A DNA stretch of 64,000 nt from Muribaculaceae bacterium (GTDB lineage: Bacteria; Bacteroidota; Bacteroidia; Bacteroidales; Muribaculaceae). Positions 19,001-26,491 of the stretch are shown in pieces. The stretch spans positions 48,495-112,494 of the forward strand of contig JAFYNZ010000028.1 in NCBI GenBank assembly GCA_017547845.1, given 5' to 3'. The translations under genes were made by a program, and so were the position numbers. Under the pieces are notes generated by a model. It had not been told where the DNA came from. It searched no databases and saw only the letters and a program-made list of their open reading frames with translations. Position 1 is the first letter of the stretch, and every line of letters begins with the position of its first letter.

Positions 19001-20611
19001 CAAAATCAAAGATCTCGTTTCATTGCATGGATACTCTTTATCTTCAACATAATTCCAACGATAAGGATAGTTTTCTGATTTCTTTTTCTTCAACTCAAAA
19101 TACGATGCAAATAAAGAGTCTTGCTTAACTGAACTTCGATTATTAAGCCAGTCAAACAAATTTACTAAATCTTCCTCTGATTTTATAAATTCTGTCGTAA
19201 CATCTACATCTTTACACAATTTATCTCCTACCAATTTCTCTCTTTGGTATATTTTTAAATTAGAAACAAATTGCCATAGTCTAAACTCTTGATATAAAGG
19301 ATGTGATACCGCAATACATTTTATACCTTGTGTTTCTATTTTTTTATTACCATCTTTGCCAACTTTTACATACTTGTAAGATTCGTAAGGGCAATTGGAT
19401 ATTAAACTCTTTTTGCTCTTTAGTGGACGTTGGTAGAATAGAATGTCATCAACAAACAGATATGAAAAGTCTCTATTTTCTATGTTATATCGATGTGCTT
19501 CATTTGAAAAATATAACTCTTCAACACATTTTTTATATAATTCTCTATCATTCAATTCAGGAATAAACTCTTTTTGTTTATTTAATATAAGACGTAACTC
19601 TTCTTTGTAGAATTTACGCTCAATTGTACGTATTAATTTTCCTATAATCCTTTGTTGGGGATTTTGAAGTATTGAATCATAAATATAACTGCCTACTGTT
19701 TTACCACTAGAAATCAAATCAGCCTCTGTTTTCGCTTTTAACAAAGCCCAATCTTCTTCCATAGGTGAACGAAAAGAACGCTTTACATTACCTTCTTTAT
19801 CTACTTTATAAGATCCATCATCATTTAAATCAGTTGTCACAATAAATTCTTTTATTTTACCCTCCCAATCCAAATAGATATTACTTGGACGACGATAAAT
19901 CATTCCATTCTCTAGAAACACATTGTACCATATACTATCACCCTTTTTATCTTCTGTAGGTTCTACCTTTAAAACTTTTAGAGCATAATACTTAACTTCT
20001 TTTTTTTCGTCGATATCATCTTCACCACGCAATTGATAATATCCACGTTTTTGATTAAAGTTTAAAAGCAACCATGCAAGTTCAAATTTAGATATTTGGT
20101 GAGTCAATGCTTTTTTGCGCAAATAATAGATAGTCCAGTCGTATGGTATCTTCTTTCCAGCAAATTCAGGGTGTGCTAAAATAAAATCGTGCAACATTTC
20201 ATTAAAGGAATTCATAAATAAAAATTCGTGAACACCCTCTTGATTGCAATACCAAGCCAATTTAGGTTCTTCTCCTTTTTTTATTTTACCATATCTAGTC
20301 AGGGATTTTAAATAATGCTGAGGCAAAAATCCTAAAATTTCGAGAACTCGATGCATTCGTTCTCTTCTTAACAACGATCTTTCGAGCAAACGACGCTTAC
20401 CTCTATAATCGGTTCTTTCTGCTGTTTGAGAAACTGAAACCCCTTTGTCAAAATCACCCATAACAGCTGCATCCATAGGAATTATTCGACTGTTTGCAGC
20501 TTCAATAGAAATTGGTTTTAAAGAGCTACCATCTGCATAAATTTGTTCAGCATTGACAACAGCCCATCCAATACTGTTCGTACCGACATCAAGACCTAGA
20601 ATCTTTTTCAT
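16076..20611 (-). CDS. cas9: RNA-guided endonuclease Cas9 (large type II-C)
   Basis: Effector nuclease of 1511 residues, much longer than the compact II-C Cas9s of Neisseria (about 1080). I chose the ATG at 20609-20611 (MKKILGLDVGTNSIGWAV); an in-frame extension to 20638 adds nine non-conserved residues. All nuclease residues are intact: RuvC Asp8, Glu741 (IHIELGRSMK), His1062/Asp1065 (HHALDAIVIA), and HNH His865 (YEIEHIIPQS) with Asn888. The Arg-rich bridge helix (GKRRLLERSLLRRERMHR) lies near 71-88. The about 420 residues after RuvC-III would hold the wedge and PAM-reading domains; the PAM cannot be inferred. The gene is AT-rich compared with its neighbours, consistent with transfer. Only a weak minus-strand promoter candidate (AATATTTG, 20636-20643) is visible. 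Confidence 0.97.
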   Translation of the reverse strand: MKKILGLDVGTNSIGWAVVNAEQIYADGSSLKPISIEAANSRIIPMDAAVMGDFDKGVSVSQTAERTDYRGKRRLLERSLLRRERMHRVLEILGFLPQHYLKSLTRYGKIKKGEEPKLAWYCNQEGVHEFLFMNSFNEMLHDFILAHPEFAGKKIPYDWTIYYLRKKALTHQISKFELAWLLLNFNQKRGYYQLRGEDDIDEKKEVKYYALKVLKVEPTEDKKGDSIWYNVFLENGMIYRRPSNIYLDWEGKIKEFIVTTDLNDDGSYKVDKEGNVKRSFRSPMEEDWALLKAKTEADLISSGKTVGSYIYDSILQNPQQRIIGKLIRTIERKFYKEELRLILNKQKEFIPELNDRELYKKCVEELYFSNEAHRYNIENRDFSYLFVDDILFYQRPLKSKKSLISNCPYESYKYVKVGKDGNKKIETQGIKCIAVSHPLYQEFRLWQFVSNLKIYQREKLVGDKLCKDVDVTTEFIKSEEDLVNLFDWLNNRSSVKQDSLFASYFELKKKKSENYPYRWNYVEDKEYPCNETRSLILKKLNAIGVESSFLTQDRELQIWHLLYSIDGKDELQKALKKYLKVNNELSETFVKEFSTIKPFEKRYGAYSAKAIKKLLSLMRFGKYWDIKAIDANTKERIHKLINGEYDDNISNRVREKVEHLDEISQFRGLPLWLACYIVYNRHSEANDIVKWNSPKDIDDYLCSFKQHSLRNPIVEQVVTETLRTVRDIWEKVGHIDEIHIELGRSMKNPADKRKVINNRILEHENANIRIKNILVELKSDGIDNVRPHSPSHHEILKIYEEYALGNLTKEDKDFEIIKKISKTAYPTKAEIIRYKACLKQKYISPYTGEIIPLSKLFTPAYEIEHIIPQSRYFDDSLSNKVICESEVNKLKDRMLGCEFIKKHHGEKVQLSSGKVVEIFSEEKYREHVRTNFLGNKREKLLLEDIPDKFIERQLNDTRYISKFVKSLLSNIVREEVGDGKYEEEVISKNVIVCSGGVTDRLKKDWGMNDVWNAIILPRFQRLNMITGTLDFTTFNREGHEIPDMPLTLQKGFNKKRIDHRHHALDAIVIACASRNHINLLNNESAHSNHNANRYQLSRLLRRKESVIVDGCERVVFKEFYKPWETFTVDVKNLLGNMVVSFKQNIRVINKATNRYTKYVDGEKKIIKQKGKNWAIRKSMHKETVFGEVNLQMVKTVSLKDAVNNISRIVDKELKRKLSSLIKEGNDLKKIKKYFEENKDTWQDINLSKIGIYYYTKETKDRYFATRKPLDSSYDSKKIKEHITDSGIQKILLRHLAEKGNDPNIAFSPDGIDELNANIIRLNDGKFHQPIRKIRYYEKGSKFAVGKTGNKGSKFVEAADGTNLYFAIYETEQIDKSSGEITKKRTFASIPLNLVVERLKLGLPPAPSDENGVDPTFVLSPNDLVYLPNAIENKNAGIDYNRIYKFVSCNKNQAFFILANIASPILGVTKIYDQNELGSNNKAERAWTGEMIKETCVPIKIDRLGSIIKIGY

Positions 20612-20654
20612 TTTCGTAAAATTTTCTTTGAACACCAAATATTTCTTTTAAATC

Positions 20655-20712
20655 ATTGTGCATTTGCGAAAATATTGCTACTTTTGTAGCGAATTTTAAA
20701 GCAAATCACAAT
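20655..20712 (+). repeat. Inverted repeat: degenerate CRISPR repeat joined to the anti-repeat
   Basis: Left arm 20655-20667 pairs with right arm 20701-20712 over 12 bp with a single bulged C. The stem continues through AAAAT (20669-20673) with ATTTT (20693-20697) and is capped by GCTAC-TTTT-GTAGC (20677-20690). The left half (20656-20690) aligns with the type B repeat at roughly 25 of 34 positions; the right half is the anti-repeat. Confidence 0.8.
20656..20686 (+). promoter_or_regulatory. tracrRNA promoter
   Basis: TTG (20656-20658), a 20-nt spacer and TACTTTTG (20679-20686) match the Bacteroidota promoter pattern. Transcription would begin near 20691-20694, at the first bases of the anti-repeat. 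It lies in the degenerate repeat copy and is divergent from cas9, whose start codon is 45 nt away. Confidence 0.75.
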
Positions 20713-20786
20713 AAGGATTGTATTCCGTTGTGAAAACATTTAGAGAGGAGCAATGTCTTTGGCATTTGTCTTCTCTCTCGTTTTTT
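20690..20786 (+). ncRNA. tracrRNA
   Basis: The anti-repeat 20690-20711 is an exact reverse complement of type B repeat positions 2-23; 20712 adds a G-U pair with position 1. Then comes AAGGATTGTATTCCG, typical of a small nexus hairpin, then a terminator hairpin (AGAGAGGA with TTCTCTCT, with an inner AATG/CATT pair) followed by CGTTTTTT at 20779-20786. The predicted RNA is about 95 nt. It would pair with the crRNA repeat for processing and Cas9 loading. Type A repeats pair with it only over positions 1-14. The rest of 20787-20985 is AT-rich with no gene seen. Confidence 0.92.
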
Positions 20787-20985
20787 ACATACAACGATAT
20801 AATTTTTCGCTAAATTAATAATAAATTTCATAAATCGCAAATTTAAAATCAATTATAAGTCAATTCTTTCATTAATAGCTTGCAGCCTTAAATTACAATT
20901 CGCCACCGGTAAAATTCAGCATATAGACCTGTGTTTATCGTTTCATGTCATGCAGTAGACTATAATTTGGATAGGGGTAAAAATA

Positions 20986-21015
20986 GAGCCGACTTGAGGG
21001 TAATCAAGTCGGCTC
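20986..21015 (-). terminator. Terminator of the Cys-rich protein gene
   Basis: GAGCCGACTTGA pairs perfectly with TCAAGTCGGCTC around a 6-nt loop. On the minus strand it is followed by TATTTTTA. It lies 29 nt past the stop at 21045. Confidence 0.85.
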
Positions 21016-21044
21016 GGTTATTAGGGATCGTTCGATAGGTCAAT

Positions 21045-21470
21045 TTATTTCTTTTCGCATGCCTTTTTGCATTCTGCTTTCTTTTGGCAATTTTGTTGTT
21101 TCTTGCAATCTTGCTTCTGCTTATCGCATTGCTTTTGACATTCTTGTTTCTTAGCGTCGCATTGTTTCTTGCAAGCATCTTTTGCTTTTACCTTAGCACG
21201 CTTGTCGCACTTTGTCAACTTGCAGTCTTCTTTCTTAGCATCACATTGCTTCTTGCAGTCTTGCTTTTTAGGGCATTGCTTTTGGCATGCTTCCTTGTTT
21301 TGCTTGCACTCTTGCTTGCAGTCTTTGCAATCCTTTGCGCATTCTTTCTTGCATTCTACCTTTTCACATTTAGCTTTTTCGCATTGCTTTTCACATTGCT
21401 TTGGCGCTTGAGCCACTGCCATTGACACGAATAATGCCACGGCCATAAATAGTGCTGATAATCTTTTCAT
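21045..21470 (-). CDS. Secreted Cys/Lys-rich repeat protein, function unknown
   Basis: A 141-residue protein with a clear signal peptide (MKRLSALFMAVALFVSMAVA, cleavage after AQA or nearby). The mature part is almost only Cys, Lys, Glu, Gln, Asp and Ala, with 22 cysteines. Many follow a C-x3-C and C-x6-C alternation (for example CDAKKQECQKQC), an 11-residue period that puts cysteines on one face of a helix. No family is recognised. It could be a metallothionein-like metal trap or a disulfide-rich helical protein. It has its own terminator, so it is probably monocistronic. It lies between the tracrRNA and the flippase; nothing ties it to CRISPR function. Confidence 0.75.
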   Translation of the reverse strand: MKRLSALFMAVALFVSMAVAQAPKQCEKQCEKAKCEKVECKKECAKDCKDCKQECKQNKEACQKQCPKKQDCKKQCDAKKEDCKLTKCDKRAKVKAKDACKKQCDAKKQECQKQCDKQKQDCKKQQNCQKKAECKKACEKK

Positions 21471-21562
21471 ATTGTCAATTTTTAATTGTTATCGTTTACG
21501 GCGACAAAGTAACTAAATTCCACAATAATACGAAAATATTTTCCACTAAATATTGTTAATGA

Positions 21563-23026
21563 TTATTTAGATTTCTTATTTCTATAATACATGCGTTTCA
21601 ATGGTGGCAAAAAGCAAGTAGAAACGATGGGCAGTGCCACGATGTTAACCCACATCGGAAGCAGCTCCATCATCGCCAATGCACCAGCCGACACCAGAAT
21701 ACTGATGCCAATCATGCGATAAGCCTCTGCAGAAAGGCGGAAACCATATCGGCCGAAATAGACAACACCGACGATGAGGCAGTATATCAAAAACCACAGC
21801 ACATATGCCACGCCGATGCCCATCAATCCCATGCACTGATAAAGCACGATGTTGAGCGTCAGACCGACCACTGCATCTACCCCTTCGGTGAAGATGAAGT
21901 ATTTACCGTCGCCTTTGGCTATTATGGAGAACGCCATGCAATAGGACACGGCCTTGAATATGTTGCACATTATTGCACACGATATGAACGGAATTATGGC
22001 ATAGAACTCTCGAGTGTAAAGCACATCTACTATCAAGTTGCGGCAAAGCAGGAAGAGGAGAATCATCGGTGTCACAACAAGCAACAGAAGCGTTATCTCA
22101 TGCGACACGAAGAGGTTGACGCGATGCGCCGAGTGGTTGTTGGCCGACAAGCGAGGGAAGAACTCCATGCCGACGGCGGCAAATATCAACCCGGCATAGC
22201 GTATAACGAGAGTGTAGCCTGCTTGGAAAAGACCGACTTCTTCGGTCGAGACAGTGCGATTGAGGTAGGTCATAAATGCGAGGTGAGCAATGTTGGTAAT
22301 GAACGACGCTATCGACATGCAGATGCCAAGTCGCACAAATCCCTTGCCTTCACGATAGGTCTCACCCCATGACAGAGCAATCCTCCCATCTCCCTTGTGT
22401 CGATACAGAAGGGTGAATCCCAAGACGAACACAGAGTAGACAATTATACTCCAAACGACCGAATCCTCACCCATATAGTAAAACATCGGCACAGAGGCTA
22501 CCAAGCCTGTCAGCGTGCCCCAAAACGAGCCCTTCGCCAATGCCTTCAGTCGACCTGTGCCTTGCAAAATGGACTGTTCGCCCATAAGCATGGCGTTGAG
22601 CATCATCGATGCCGACAAAGCGACAAAACCCCAGCAGTGGGTCCAATCGCCGAATATAGACTCTGCAAGAATCGGAGCAAGAGCACTTATCACTATAGCC
22701 CCAAGCAATCCCGCCACGAGACTCCAACGCCTCACGACAGCGACGATGAATGCAAGGCGCGACGAGTTGTTTTTATTGATGGATATATCTCTGACGGAGC
22801 TTTGACGCAGTCCCATATTGGTGAAGGTCGAGATGGTCTCGATGGTCGTGTTGTACATACCAAACAACCCCACACCCTCGGCTTGCAACCACATAGCGAC
22901 AAGTTTGGTCTTGATGATGGAGCAAAGGATGTTGAAAATCTGCATCCCTGAGAATAAGCCCATCACTTTCAAAACACCTCGTGACAGGCCACTTTTCCCT
23001 TTGCCTTGCTTAGCTACATCACTCAT
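21563..23026 (-). CDS. Polysaccharide flippase (Wzx/MATE-like, O-antigen translocase type)
   Basis: A 487-residue integral membrane protein with about 12-14 hydrophobic segments spread along its length (such as LLGAIVISALAPILAESIFG and IGISILVSAGALAMMELL). It begins with a short cytoplasmic tail and the amphipathic FSGMQIFNILCSIIKTKLVA helix common in Wzx-type exporters. It would flip lipid-linked sugar units across the inner membrane. It is the last gene of the six-gene minus-strand operon, 4 nt after the acyltransferase gene. Substrate is unknown; the fdtA/fdtB pair 8 kb away is a candidate partner. Confidence 0.85.
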   Translation of the reverse strand: MSDVAKQGKGKSGLSRGVLKVMGLFSGMQIFNILCSIIKTKLVAMWLQAEGVGLFGMYNTTIETISTFTNMGLRQSSVRDISINKNNSSRLAFIVAVVRRWSLVAGLLGAIVISALAPILAESIFGDWTHCWGFVALSASMMLNAMLMGEQSILQGTGRLKALAKGSFWGTLTGLVASVPMFYYMGEDSVVWSIIVYSVFVLGFTLLYRHKGDGRIALSWGETYREGKGFVRLGICMSIASFITNIAHLAFMTYLNRTVSTEEVGLFQAGYTLVIRYAGLIFAAVGMEFFPRLSANNHSAHRVNLFVSHEITLLLLVVTPMILLFLLCRNLIVDVLYTREFYAIIPFISCAIMCNIFKAVSYCMAFSIIAKGDGKYFIFTEGVDAVVGLTLNIVLYQCMGLMGIGVAYVLWFLIYCLIVGVVYFGRYGFRLSAEAYRMIGISILVSAGALAMMELLPMWVNIVALPIVSTCFLPPLKRMYYRNKKSK

Positions 23027-23030
23027 CGAC

Positions 23031-23975
23031 CTATTTCACTTTTATTTCGTAGATAGAATAGACCACACCCTGTCCACCCATGCTCGACTTCTGATTGAGA
23101 AGCCCCTCGTTGAGATACGCTCCGTGATCCTCGTTGGAGATACCGAAATCGAAGTATGCATGACCGGCACCGAGATTTATCAGATAGTCATAGAGAGCAG
23201 TCAGATAGTAGTTTTTGCGTGCTTTGGCCGTTGTCGCAGTGTATTGAGAGTGGAACACATGCCCTGTGTCAAACATGCATACACCGGCTTGCATACCCTC
23301 ATCGTCACTGACCGCATAAAGCTTGATATTATCGGGAAAACGCGACACAAGCAGTCGAATTTCATCTATGGAATGCACAGGCTTAGAGTCGTGACGCTCA
23401 GCCAAGCATGCCGACAGAATTTCCCAAAAACGCTCATAATCATTGGTTTCTGAGATGGTTATGTCGCACTTATGAGCCTTGCGCAATTGCTGACGCTTCG
23501 ACATATTGAAACCTATCGGATTGCGAAGGTCGATGGTCGACGACAGATTGACCTCCTTGAGCACTGCTCCTTGACGGAACAAAGCATAGAGGTCGTCCTC
23601 CGACGGATATGGACTATAAATGTGTGGAATAGACTTATAGACGATGGTCGCTATCCCTTCCGACTTGCAATAAGTCATGAACGATTCCCATATCTCGAGC
23701 ATCATCGCGCCATCGAAATGATTGATCGGCACAACCCAACTGCCATAGGTCAGTCCTTGATGTGAATACAAAGTAGACTCTCGTCGATTGGCGGGCAAGA
23801 GAGCACACAGCTTGCCATTGCGATAGGCCATGACCGATGCATCATCAAAACGATCGGCATGATAGTCCATAAAACCACGATTGAACAGGAATGTACCGTT
23901 GCGCGACGAAGCGACAAAATCGTTCCACTCCTTCTCCTGTGCTTTGCTATATCTCTTTATCTCAATCATTTGCAT
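23031..23975 (-). CDS. GNAT/FemAB-like acyltransferase
   Basis: A 314-residue protein with a FemAB-type double GNAT layout: IEIKRYSKAQEKEWNDFVAS at the N-terminus, a GTFLFNRGFMDYH segment, and a C-terminal half with YFDFGISNEDHGAYLNEGL. Such proteins transfer acyl or aminoacyl groups to envelope sugars or peptidoglycan precursors. There is no signal peptide. It is placed between the EnvC-like gene and the flippase with gaps of 4-5 nt, so a role in decorating the exported sugar is likely but inferred. An ATG two codons in (23967-23969) is an equally good start. Confidence 0.75.
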   Translation of the reverse strand: MQMIEIKRYSKAQEKEWNDFVASSRNGTFLFNRGFMDYHADRFDDASVMAYRNGKLCALLPANRRESTLYSHQGLTYGSWVVPINHFDGAMMLEIWESFMTYCKSEGIATIVYKSIPHIYSPYPSEDDLYALFRQGAVLKEVNLSSTIDLRNPIGFNMSKRQQLRKAHKCDITISETNDYERFWEILSACLAERHDSKPVHSIDEIRLLVSRFPDNIKLYAVSDDEGMQAGVCMFDTGHVFHSQYTATTAKARKNYYLTALYDYLINLGAGHAYFDFGISNEDHGAYLNEGLLNQKSSMGGQGVVYSIYEIKVK

Positions 23976-23980
23976 ACTAT

Positions 23981-25633
23981 TTATTTAATCCACGACATCG
24001 GATTCAGTTTTTCACGACCCTTCCACACCTCGAAGTGAATCACAGTGCGATTGTCGTCGGAAGTATCGACAAACAGTTTTCCAAGTGACTGTCCGGCCTT
24101 AACCTTATCACCAACCTTAACAGCCGGTGTCGCGATATTGCCATAGACCGTGTAGTAAGAGCCATGGTTGACAATCACCACCGTGTCAAATCCTTTAAGC
24201 ACATAGACACCCGACACCTCGCCGGCGAAGACAGCCAACGCACTTGCACCTGCCGACACCTCGGCATCGATACCCGGATTGTCATATTCGACAGACGGCA
24301 AGTCGGGCAACGCATGGCGACCAAACGGCACCACGACCTTGAATGCACCACTCACAGGACGAGGCAACGACCCCTTCATGCTCTCAAACGAGCCGCCCGA
24401 TGGAGTGACTTCCGTTTTAGTATCCTTTTTAGCCTCAGATTTCTTGGCGTCATCACTGCGCTTCTTACGCTTGCGAGCCTCGGCATAAGCACCATCATCT
24501 TTTTTCTTGTCGGCAGACTTCTTCTTATCCGTCGACTCCTTCTTGTCGGCAGATTTCTTTTTGTCGGCAGATTCCGACTTCTTCTTGCTCTCCACATCTT
24601 TACGCTTCTGCTCCTCTTGAGCTTGACGTTCGGCTTCTTGACGAGCTTTCTCTTCTGCCGCTTTACGCTGTGCCTCTTCCTCTTTGCGACGCTTCTCTTC
24701 GGCCGCACGTTGCTCGGCCGCAATGAGGTTGGCTATTTTGCTCTTCAGGTCATTGACCTCTTGTTGCTTCTTTTGGAGGTGGGAGTTAAGGGCTACGCCA
24801 TTGCGTTGCAACTCATCGACCAAGGCATCTTGCTTGGTGCGTTGAGCCACAAGTTGCGACCTGACAGTTCGCTCCTTGGCAAGCACCTCATCAATCTCTG
24901 CTTTAGTCTGTGCCAACTTCTCGTGCTGACTCTTCAGTTCAGTCTGCAGACCGGAAATTTCTGCCACCTGCTCTTCACGCCATTTCGAGAACTCACGGAG
25001 ATAGCGAATGCGACGGATAGCCTGACTGAAACTCTTCGAAGCAAACACAAACGACAATCCGTCGGTCTTGCCTTTGACCAAGCGCATCTTCTTGACCACC
25101 TTGAGATAGTTATCGCGCAAAGCCGCTAATTTCGCTTCATTTTCAGCAATTTTGGTATCCAACTCAGTCAACTGAGTGCTTAGTTGTGTCTCGCGTTGCG
25201 ATAGTTCGGCGATCTGCTTCTCGGAAACGAGAATGTCAGACTTAATACTGTTCAGACTGTTGAGACTCTTCTTGACAAGGCGTTCATTCTCTTCGATTTG
25301 CTGCTTAGTGAGCTTAATCTCTTGCTGAGCCTTTTGCTGCTGCTTCTTTGCATCGGCAGATGTAGTCGGTGACTTCGATTTACTCTTTGACTTGCTCTTT
25401 GATTTGCTGCCTGAAGACTTTTTGGAAGTTGACTTCTTCGAAGAAGATTTCTTGGAAGACTTGCTTTTCGAACTGCTATTCTTGTTGCTCTTCTTAGACG
25501 ATGAGGAAGACTTCTTCTGCTTCTTTTTCTTAGACTGCGACTGCGCACACACCTCCACTGTCGAATCGAAAGACTCGGTCACAAAGGGCGTCATCAGCAC
25601 CACACATAGTAGAAGAGTTATCAGTCGTCGCAT
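23981..25633 (-). CDS. EnvC-like murein hydrolase activator (degenerate M23/LytM domain)
   Basis: A 550-residue periplasmic protein: signal peptide (about 1-30), a Ser/Lys-only stretch (about 34-90), a long coiled coil (about 95-300), a second charged repeat region rich in SADKKKSADKK (about 310-415), and a C-terminal LytM domain (about 435-550). The zinc motifs of active M23 enzymes are missing: the first HxxxD is replaced by YDNPGIDAEV, and the HxH site by YTVYGNI. So it should activate an amidase rather than cut peptidoglycan, as EnvC does. It is followed 5 nt later by the acyltransferase gene. Confidence 0.87.
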   Translation of the reverse strand: MRRLITLLLCVVLMTPFVTESFDSTVEVCAQSQSKKKKQKKSSSSSKKSNKNSSSKSKSSKKSSSKKSTSKKSSGSKSKSKSKSKSKSPTTSADAKKQQQKAQQEIKLTKQQIEENERLVKKSLNSLNSIKSDILVSEKQIAELSQRETQLSTQLTELDTKIAENEAKLAALRDNYLKVVKKMRLVKGKTDGLSFVFASKSFSQAIRRIRYLREFSKWREEQVAEISGLQTELKSQHEKLAQTKAEIDEVLAKERTVRSQLVAQRTKQDALVDELQRNGVALNSHLQKKQQEVNDLKSKIANLIAAEQRAAEEKRRKEEEAQRKAAEEKARQEAERQAQEEQKRKDVESKKKSESADKKKSADKKESTDKKKSADKKKDDGAYAEARKRKKRSDDAKKSEAKKDTKTEVTPSGGSFESMKGSLPRPVSGAFKVVVPFGRHALPDLPSVEYDNPGIDAEVSAGASALAVFAGEVSGVYVLKGFDTVVIVNHGSYYTVYGNIATPAVKVGDKVKAGQSLGKLFVDTSDDNRTVIHFEVWKGREKLNPMSWIK

Positions 25634-25635
25634 CT

Positions 25636-26484
25636 CTAAAATCTTAAAAATTCTTGAATACTCACCTCACGCATCTTCGATGTCAGCTTAATAGGGCTGA
25701 GCGGCTGAGCTTCCCACTGGCAAGTAATGTCGGCGAGTATCACTTGCATCTGCGCATCGGCATACTGAACTTCGAACACAGCATTATACGATTTCTTTTT
25801 GTGCTGATAGAGACAATAGAGCTCAAATCCACTGATGAAATCATGTATCAAGAAGTCGCTGACCATACCCTCGCTGTCGATGGTAAAACCATACAACAAA
25901 CTGTCGCTCTGCGGCATAGGAGGCAAGAAATAATTTTCACTCGGAGCATGATACAAGCCATGCTTTGACTTATCGTATTCGGTAATCGTACCCTCGCCAA
26001 TGGCAAACGCTCTGGCAAGGAATACGTCTTGAAGGTCGGACAACGTGAATTCCAAGCCGCCCATAAGTTGCGAAATATCAGCCACCGTGTAGACATTCTT
26101 CATCTTATTGACAGCCACAACGGTATCGTTTGCAAACTCCAGTCGACCTGCTTCCCCGATGAATGGCGCACGCACAGATATCGACATGCTCTTACCCTTC
26201 TCCATAAAGATTTTCAGTGATGGAGACAATGGCAGACCATCCATCTGCAATTGAGCAGAAAGCGTGACGGTGTTCCACGGTGTGAAACGCTCAACCATTT
26301 TTCCGACCACCTCTGCCGACTCGCGTGCCGGGACTTTCTGAAGCAGACTATCTATTCTACTATTGCTCGAAGCAACCTCCTCGGTCGCAACTTCTGACTC
26401 ATTGTCGGCTATCGGCTTATGTGCCTTGCAGCTTGTGAATACCAACACAAATGCTGCCAATAGGATATAAATATGCTTTGTCAT
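25636..26484 (-). CDS. DUF4292 family lipoprotein
   Basis: A 282-residue outer-membrane-type lipoprotein found next to EnvC/TPR genes across Bacteroidota. I start at the ATG 26482-26484, giving MTKHIYILLAAFVLVFTSCK with a lipobox Cys at residue 19; a TTG start 18 nt upstream is less likely. The body is a LolA-like beta-rich fold by family knowledge (LQMDGLPLSPSLKIFMEKGK, then SPIKLTSKMREVSIQEF). Its molecular role is unknown. It ends 2 nt before the EnvC-like start. Confidence 0.8.
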   Translation of the reverse strand: MTKHIYILLAAFVLVFTSCKAHKPIADNESEVATEEVASSNSRIDSLLQKVPARESAEVVGKMVERFTPWNTVTLSAQLQMDGLPLSPSLKIFMEKGKSMSISVRAPFIGEAGRLEFANDTVVAVNKMKNVYTVADISQLMGGLEFTLSDLQDVFLARAFAIGEGTITEYDKSKHGLYHAPSENYFLPPMPQSDSLLYGFTIDSEGMVSDFLIHDFISGFELYCLYQHKKKSYNAVFEVQYADAQMQVILADITCQWEAQPLSPIKLTSKMREVSIQEFLRF

Positions 26485-26491
26485 TGTAGTT

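Noticed and set aside
20638-20638. Longer Cas9 start (nine extra residues)
   Set aside because: The conserved N-terminus begins at the internal ATG 20609-20611, nine codons later, placing the RuvC Asp at residue 8 as expected.
21045-21470. Cys-rich gene as an anti-CRISPR or a CRISPR accessory
   Set aside because: It has an export signal and its own terminator, so it acts outside the cytoplasm; adjacency alone does not support a CRISPR role.
24164-25129. Plus-strand open frame opposite the EnvC-like gene
   Set aside because: It arises from the Lys/Glu-rich coiled-coil coding sequence read backward (Leu/Phe-rich); no independent support.
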